From Otatea glauca (lineage: Eukaryota; Streptophyta; Magnoliopsida; Poales; Poaceae), in contig CM070715.1 of the NCBI GenBank assembly GCA_036346275.1, positions 67,753,667 to 67,817,666 on the forward strand: 64,000 nt of DNA, in the 5' to 3' direction. The position numbers and the translations under genes were made by a program. The notes under the pieces were generated by a model, which searched no databases, was not told the origin of the DNA, and worked only from the letters and a program-made list of their open reading frames with translations. Shown here piece by piece: positions 57,915 through 64,000 of this stretch (positions are counted from its first letter, which is position 1; each line of letters opens with the position of its first letter).

Positions 57915-60900
57915 TGTAACATCCCGAAAAATTCAAAAACAAATAAAATAAGAATCTAAGTTTTAAAAATGACTAAAATGATATTTTAGTTTGAAATGTG
58001 ACTTAATTTTTTTTATTTTCGCCTTCTTTGAATTTTTACGTAAGCAAAACTCAATTTCTGTACTGAGCTTCTCTTTTCCAAATAATAAAAATCAAAATCA
58101 CAAAATAAATGAAGGAAAAAAAATTAAATAATATATATATATATATGATTGTCAACATCTACGCACACAATCTCAGAGAAATCAAAGCACAATTTAAACA
58201 TCACTCAGATGCATACATGCGGTTACTTACATACTCAAATCTCAGTAGTAATTATATAACATACACAAAATTTCAACAGCTAACTTAAGCATCATCATTT
58301 ATGGAATAACACAGTCATGTACATACATCCAAATTGTCCAATAAATGAAAAGCAGACCAAAAGGATTTAATACAAAGATCAAATATCAGAGTACACAGGT
58401 CTTATGCTCTCAATCAGTTTATACAAATTATAATCCACAATTCCATACAGAGCAAATCAAGTCTAAAGATTTCAAAAGAAGTTCATCTCTAGTTCTGTTG
58501 TCCAAAACCAACCTACACTTCTACACCTCCCCCAATTCTGCAGCCAGCAGCACCCCTGTCATTCCTTAGCCCCCAAGCAGCTAGCTGTCCAGCTATCCCT
58601 TTTACCCATCCTTCATAGCCAGATGGCAAGGGAGGAGGCTGCATGCATGCCACCTGCCCTGCTGCCCACAGTTTTAACCATTCTAGCCCTGGTTTCACCT
58701 CCTGCACAGCCACAATGCACCCATCTCAAAGTCGGTTCACAGGGTATAAAAGCAATCAATATCAGTAGCACCCTACCCCCAGCTTTACCTGAGCTTCCAC
58801 TGCACTTAACTACTCTCTGTTGAAGTCAAGCCGCAGGCCAGAAGAGGAAACAGACAAAGCTACATCTAGCTGTCCCTCTTCACCTCCCGCTTCTTCTTCA
58901 CTGCAGGGAAAAGGTGCCAAATATCAATTTATCTTTCTTTTATCATGATCCAATAGAGATCAATGCTAGCCAGTCGCATAGCATCCAGACAAAGCACAAC
59001 AACACGTCACCATTTAACTTACTAGCTAAACCAAAAATCCTAGTGCAAGCAGTTTGCAGTGAAGTCAAACCGTACCAATACACAAGCTCATCGCACAAAC
59101 CATTTCATCACTAGAATTTGTAATCACAGGAAATGCAACATGTAAGCATATAAATACATTGCTTGACAGTAACAGAACACTACCCTTTATCTCAATAAAA
59201 TAAAACACCATCATTGAGCAGCATCAATTTATTTAGCTAGCTATATCTATACACATACACTAATCACTTTGCACAATAACTCATCATCCTTTGGACACTA
59301 ACAGCAGCATGGCCAAAATCAGAAAGAAATACACTCATCATTAATTGATAAACACGAAGTATTAATCTTATGATCAACATTCTAAGCTAAGAGTGACATT
59401 CCATTCATGAACTCGTAAAGAAATAATACAAGATTAAGCACCACTCTCCATCTTTACTCACTCATATACATAAATTCTTGCTTGGAACAAATTAGCATAA
59501 GAGTCTTCCAACATCACCACAAGCCAAAAGCACCTCTAGCAGTTGAACTAATACCATTAACCACCAAGGCATATTTTGCACTAAGAATTTGGCCATCTCA
59601 ATAACAGGTAAGATACTCACAATCACAGCACAACAAAAATCACTTAGGGAGCCATGCATATTTTGATCACAAGCAGATAATCACAATTGCAGCATATCAG
59701 CTATTTGACATGTAGTTGTGGGTTATCAACCGAAATTTCACAATCATGCTAGTCTGTCAAATCCTAGAATGAAAACACATATACAAAGTGTATGTCACAG
59801 TTAAAGCATAGCTAGAGATACTTATTGAATAAGGACCTGATAGTTCTTAAAGTGCAGACAAAGACATTGAGAGTAATGGGATCTAATCAAACACTTACAC
59901 ATATACTTATTGATCATGCACACATGAATTCCATAATACACATTACAACTACTCCTTTTGGTAAGCATCAATGCACTTCAACCAGTAAGCTCCAAAATAG
60001 GGGATCAAGCACACAGATAGAAATCTCAATAAGCATCATCCATTATACCCATACATATATTCCAGAACAACATTTCATAAAAGGGTTACCACTGTAAAAC
60101 TCACATTACATAAGCCATACATGAACCTATGTACATTGAAGTCACTGCACAACATCTCTAGCAGTAATGATCATGTTTTGCTAATTCCCAGAATTTAGGC
60201 ATATAAGGTCTAACACTAAATACTTCTAATTCGTGATTAAATTGGACAAAGAAATCAAATAGAATCTACAACCCCGTCTATTCAAATCCCAAAAGTAAAA
60301 CTAGTATATGTTCACTACAGAAATGAGTAATTTCTACACTACTCACTCAAAAGAAATCTTGCAAAGTCAAGTATCTTATCTATTTTAACATAAACTCACA
60401 AAACCTCAGTTACACCTGCCACTTTGGCTAGTAAATTGCAACAGATCAGTTTTGATAGCTAGGTTGACATGCTTCTACTAATTAATATAGGCCCAAATGT
60501 CTAGCTTATGCACACAGTCACAAAAGAACTCGAAATGCCAGTACATGAGATCTAATGCTAAACCACCTCATGCTCACAATCAATTTGGACTAAAGTTACA
60601 TCTTAATAACTAAAACTGAGGGCAACTCGGTTGGAAATGAAGCTGGTAGTATGCTAGTAATACGTAGGAAAAACCAGTAGAAAGAAAAGAGGAACACTTA
60701 GCTCAAGAGAAGATCGGGATGGGTGAAATGGGCTGTAGCCGAGGCATCAGTGGCCGACGCGGGTGGCATTCGCGCCATCGCAGGTGCGGCAGTTGTAGAC
60801 CCCCCTCCTCCCGAGGCCGACCGAGCAAGACGCCGGATGGGCAACCATGACCTGGGGAAGGGAATAAGAGAGTGAGTAAGGGAATGGAGAGAGGGGAAGG

Positions 60901-63703
60901 AGTTCGGTACTTAGCTCGCGGTGGAATTAGTCATAGCAGTTGCGGTGGCCGGTAGTGGCATGGAGGAGAATGGGAGAGGGTGGCGAAGCCGAGCAGGAGG
61001 AAGTAGTGGTTGTTGTCCGGAGCCAGTGGAGATGGGGATCCGGCAGGAGGCGCATGGAGGAGCCCCAAATCGAAGTCGGCGGCGGCGCTAGAGAAGCTGG
61101 GCGACACAGGGAGGAGAAAGGCCAGTGCGGCGCCCGGAGAAGGAGAGGCACGGTGATGGCGTGGGGGCTCGGGCGAGGCGTGGCGGTGTCAATGAAGACC
61201 AGGCGGTGGCGGCGCTCGGCACGTAGAGGGGAAGGCGGCGCACTGGAGCATGAAGCGGCGGCGACGCCGGAGAAGTGAGGGAGGAGCCCGGGCGTGAGAT
61301 GCGAGAGAGCCAGAGAAGTGCTGGCGGCTGGATGGGGAAGAAGTGAGGGAGGTGAGAAAGAGTGGGGAATTAGGTTAAGGGAGGTTCGTCCGGGCCTTTT
61401 GGGTCGAAGGAAATGGGCGAGCCCGGCTAGAAAAAGAAAAAAATATTAGTAAACAAATAAATAATGAGAATAGATAAATAAATAATAAGACAGGAAAATA
61501 AATAAAAATATAAAATAGAATAAAATAATACATACGTATTTTAAATCATGCCGAAAGTAAAAGAAAAAGAAAATTGACCGAGAGAGGAAACAGTAGAAAA
61601 CAAATTTAGATTTTATTTTCTTGTTTTTCTCTTTTCTTTTCTCTAAATTAATTCAAGCTTCGGAACACATTTAGAGATAAACACTAGATGCATATGATAT
61701 ACCATAAAATGACTTAAATCTTAACTTTATAAATCCAAATAATTTTAGCATCTTCAATTTGTAAATAAACACATACATCTATAAATTTTAGCCTCTTGAA
61801 TTCGAAGGATAAGAATAATTAATCTATAGAAACCAAGGGTTCAGGTCATAAAACAAAACAGGAGCTTAATTTATGCTTCCATGCCACTAAAAAATTAATT
61901 CATGAATAAAGATTAAATAAGACAGTTACACATAAAATCAAGAAATCATAACCTAAAACACACCTGTTCTATGTAATAGATTTCTATTTGATTTTCCATT
62001 TGATTTCTTTTGCCCTTATTAAAAATTGTTATTTGCTATATTTTCAATGAGCTACATGTAGACTCCGACGTTTTAGAGTCTGCGACAATCGACTTTGACT
62101 TCACAAATGAAATCAACAAGAAAGTCAAGCACCCCTTTGATCATATTGATCCCATTATTAAATTTTCATTTGTTTATCAAATTGTTTCATGCATGCGCTT
62201 ATATTCAGTAAATTCGCTATTTTGTGGTATCGGTAGGTATACCCATTGTTTCATGGAACTTCCTTGATAAGTATTGACATGTGAACCTTGATAAACCTAG
62301 AATTAAAGTTAGACAATATATAATGTCAATCTGGGTATAAGCGATGAATAATAATCATGATTAGCCATACTTTAGATTTGGGATGAACAAATTGGATAAA
62401 CGGATCAGATCAAACTTTGGTATTTTGAGACATGATGATGGTTACTGGTATTTTGGTATAAAAACTCAAAACAAAACTATGGTTTAGACGCGGGCGATTA
62501 CTGGCAATAGCCGGAGGTGCATGGACATGCACGTAGTGTAGGGAGAGATTATCGCCCGTGTCGGATTAAGGACCGAACTATGGATTGTTTTCAAGCCAAG
62601 AAATACGTACAACCACAACTGCTGGTATGGGACAGTCTTAACCTATTAAGTTACTTATAACTAGCTTTGCACATTGGTAGGCTGGAGTAGTGCGAGCTTT
62701 CAGTGACTGATTGCTCGGAGGGGCGCCCACACCGAGGTGTTGGGAGCAACGTTTGCTGATATAACGGTGTACGCTATGCTATGGACATGCTTAATCATTT
62801 ATTGTATAGTGATTGTACAAATATTTACACCATAGTATGGGTTTAACGTCACTGGGCTGGTGCAAAGCTAGGGCTAGGTAATATAACGGTTATATTATGA
62901 TCACTCGGCGGCACACCAAAGGAAGTGTGCTAATAACTTGCACAAAGAGCTGATCATTTCTTGTGGGTAAAGCTGTACACCTCCGTAGAGGGTTAATCTT
63001 TTTGAAAAGCCGCGCCCACGGTCATGGGCACATGGTAAAGTCATCTCATGGTTAGATATTTTATTATTTTCAAAATGGCTTAGTTTCATCTATTTGCCTC
63101 GTGGTGGCAAAGAATGGTGTTGACAGGAATTGGATGTTTTGATGCTCACGTCGTGGAGGACTGTGAGTTATTACTTATGCTTTACTTATTACTTCCATAT
63201 CAGTTAAACATGCTTTTACAAATTCCGTTTTGCAAATTACAAGTTGATTTACAAATCTTATTATGCTTTATGCAAATTAACCGTAGAAGCCTCCTTTGAC
63301 ATAGCCTACATTACTGCATTTGCAAATACCACCTTAAGTCTTGCTAAGTACGAAAGTACTCACCCTTGCTTATTTGTTGGTTTTAGGTGAGGATAGTAAA
63401 CCTCCAGACGATATATACTTTGACGTAGGATGCAGGAATTATCTTAGCGAGTATTTCTAGGGTTTATACCTTGTTAGTTGCCTGAGGGTTGGATGGGCAC
63501 ACTACAAGACTTTTGCTTCTTCCGCTACAATATACTTTGAATTGTAAGACTACTCTGTATCAATAGCTTCCGCTTTAATAATATTGTGTATGGTTGTGAT
63601 TCCAATTGATATAAATGTGCGTACTAGCCACTGATCATGGGACTAGTATTGTATGCACATAGATCATCTTTGGTATTTTGTACCAAAAAGGAGGGTCGCC
63701 ACA
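57915..63703 (+). mobile_element. 5.8-kb TG...CA insertion with 5-bp duplication
   Basis: It begins TGTAACATCCCG (57915) and ends GGGTCGCCACA (63703), with TTGCA on both sides (57910-57914, 63704-63708). Its removal rejoins copy B as in the uninterrupted copy A. The right part (62400-63703) reads like a plus-strand gypsy LTR, with GTACTCACCCTTGCTTATTTG near 63355. The first 200 bp also look like a plus-strand LTR start. The middle (about 58150-61980) has opposite polarity. No polyprotein domains were seen, so it may be a solo LTR with an antisense insertion or a large non-autonomous element. Confidence 0.7.
60690..61440 (-). other. GC-rich, LTR-leader-like block in antisense orientation
   Basis: On the minus strand this is pyrimidine-rich with CTTCTCCGGCG and GCCGCCGCC runs and a possible splice donor near 60850, like the transcribed leader of grass gypsy LTRs. 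A 112-residue plus-strand frame (60940-61278) and a 74-residue minus-strand frame are by-products of composition. No host gene domain is visible. Confidence 0.45.
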
Positions 63704-63708
63704 TTGCA

Positions 63709-64000
63709 TGATTAACTCAATTCGGCTCGCAAGGTTAAGTCCTTAATTGACTAGGGCAAGACTTTCACAAACCCTCTGCCATTCCTGGCCCACCTTGGCA
63801 CACTGCCCCTTGCCACTTGCCCCAATCCAAATTATTTACCACCCCAGTTGATTACCATGCACCACGTGCCATCAACAAGTCAACATTGTTTCGTGACATA
63901 CGTCACTACAACTTAACATCATTGTGTGACAGCACTCGACACACCTTTCAAAAACATGTTCCATATTCCATTAATCAAGATTCACTTTTGATATTGAAAA
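63709..64000 (-). repeat. Gypsy LTR sequence, copy B (right piece)
   Basis: It continues copy B after the insertion and matches 28255-28540 (shared CACCACGTGC, CAACAAGTCAACAT, ATGTTCCATATTCCATTA). It runs off the window. Confidence 0.7.

Noticed and set aside
60940..61278. 112-codon plus-strand frame rich in Arg, Gly and Glu
   Set aside because: It is the complement of a pyrimidine-rich LTR leader. Composition alone keeps it open.

Overview
This window reads as nuclear DNA of a grass (Poaceae, probably panicoid). The grounds are Tourist, hAT and CACTA elements of grass type, Ty3/gypsy and Ty1/copia remains with many solo LTRs, and one gene whose coding sequence is very GC-rich at its 5' end. 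The species cannot be named from the sequence. I see no rRNA, tRNA, organellar or bacterial sequence and no CRISPR array.

The only convincing intact host gene is on the minus strand at 32429-33553. It is an uninterrupted 374-residue GT14/DUF266 (core-2/I-branching, BC10-like) glycosyltransferase, a type II membrane protein. Its leader and a TATA-like box lie at 33554-34218. Almost everything else is transposon.

Layout: 1-4710, decayed minus-strand gypsy element (gag, protease, RT) with leader or LTR. 4711-6173, non-autonomous CACTA element with arrays of short palindromes. 7013-11345, non-autonomous hAT element with 8-bp target duplications. Its right part and flank are tandemly duplicated (8058-12084 and 12085-about 14408), and a 1.64-kb solo LTR sits only in copy 1. 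About 15150-16719, AT-rich, possible Helitron end. 16832-23600, Ac-like hAT transposase pseudogene split by a 3.9-kb LTR-type insertion that itself contains a 1.36-kb solo LTR. 23738-24212, LINE 3' end. 26615-26721, 107-bp CACTA miniature. 27211-31600, gypsy LTR sequence and three non-autonomous hAT elements. 31600-34220, the glycosyltransferase gene. 34445-35336, solo LTR. 36000-56253, one copia element (minus strand) opened up by nested insertions: a Tourist MITE in its 3' LTR, a solo LTR within its RT, and about 13 kb of gypsy sequence between its integrase and RT parts. 56899-64000, gypsy LTR sequence carrying a 5.8-kb TG...CA insertion.

The genes do not form an operon or pathway. What links the parts is the insertion history, which exact or near-exact target-site duplications make readable. 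The least ordinary coding feature is a plant-mobile-domain plus coiled-coil ORF lying antisense inside one gypsy element (43033-45576). A similar coiled-coil antisense ORF is present in the neighbouring gypsy fragment (40955-41813).
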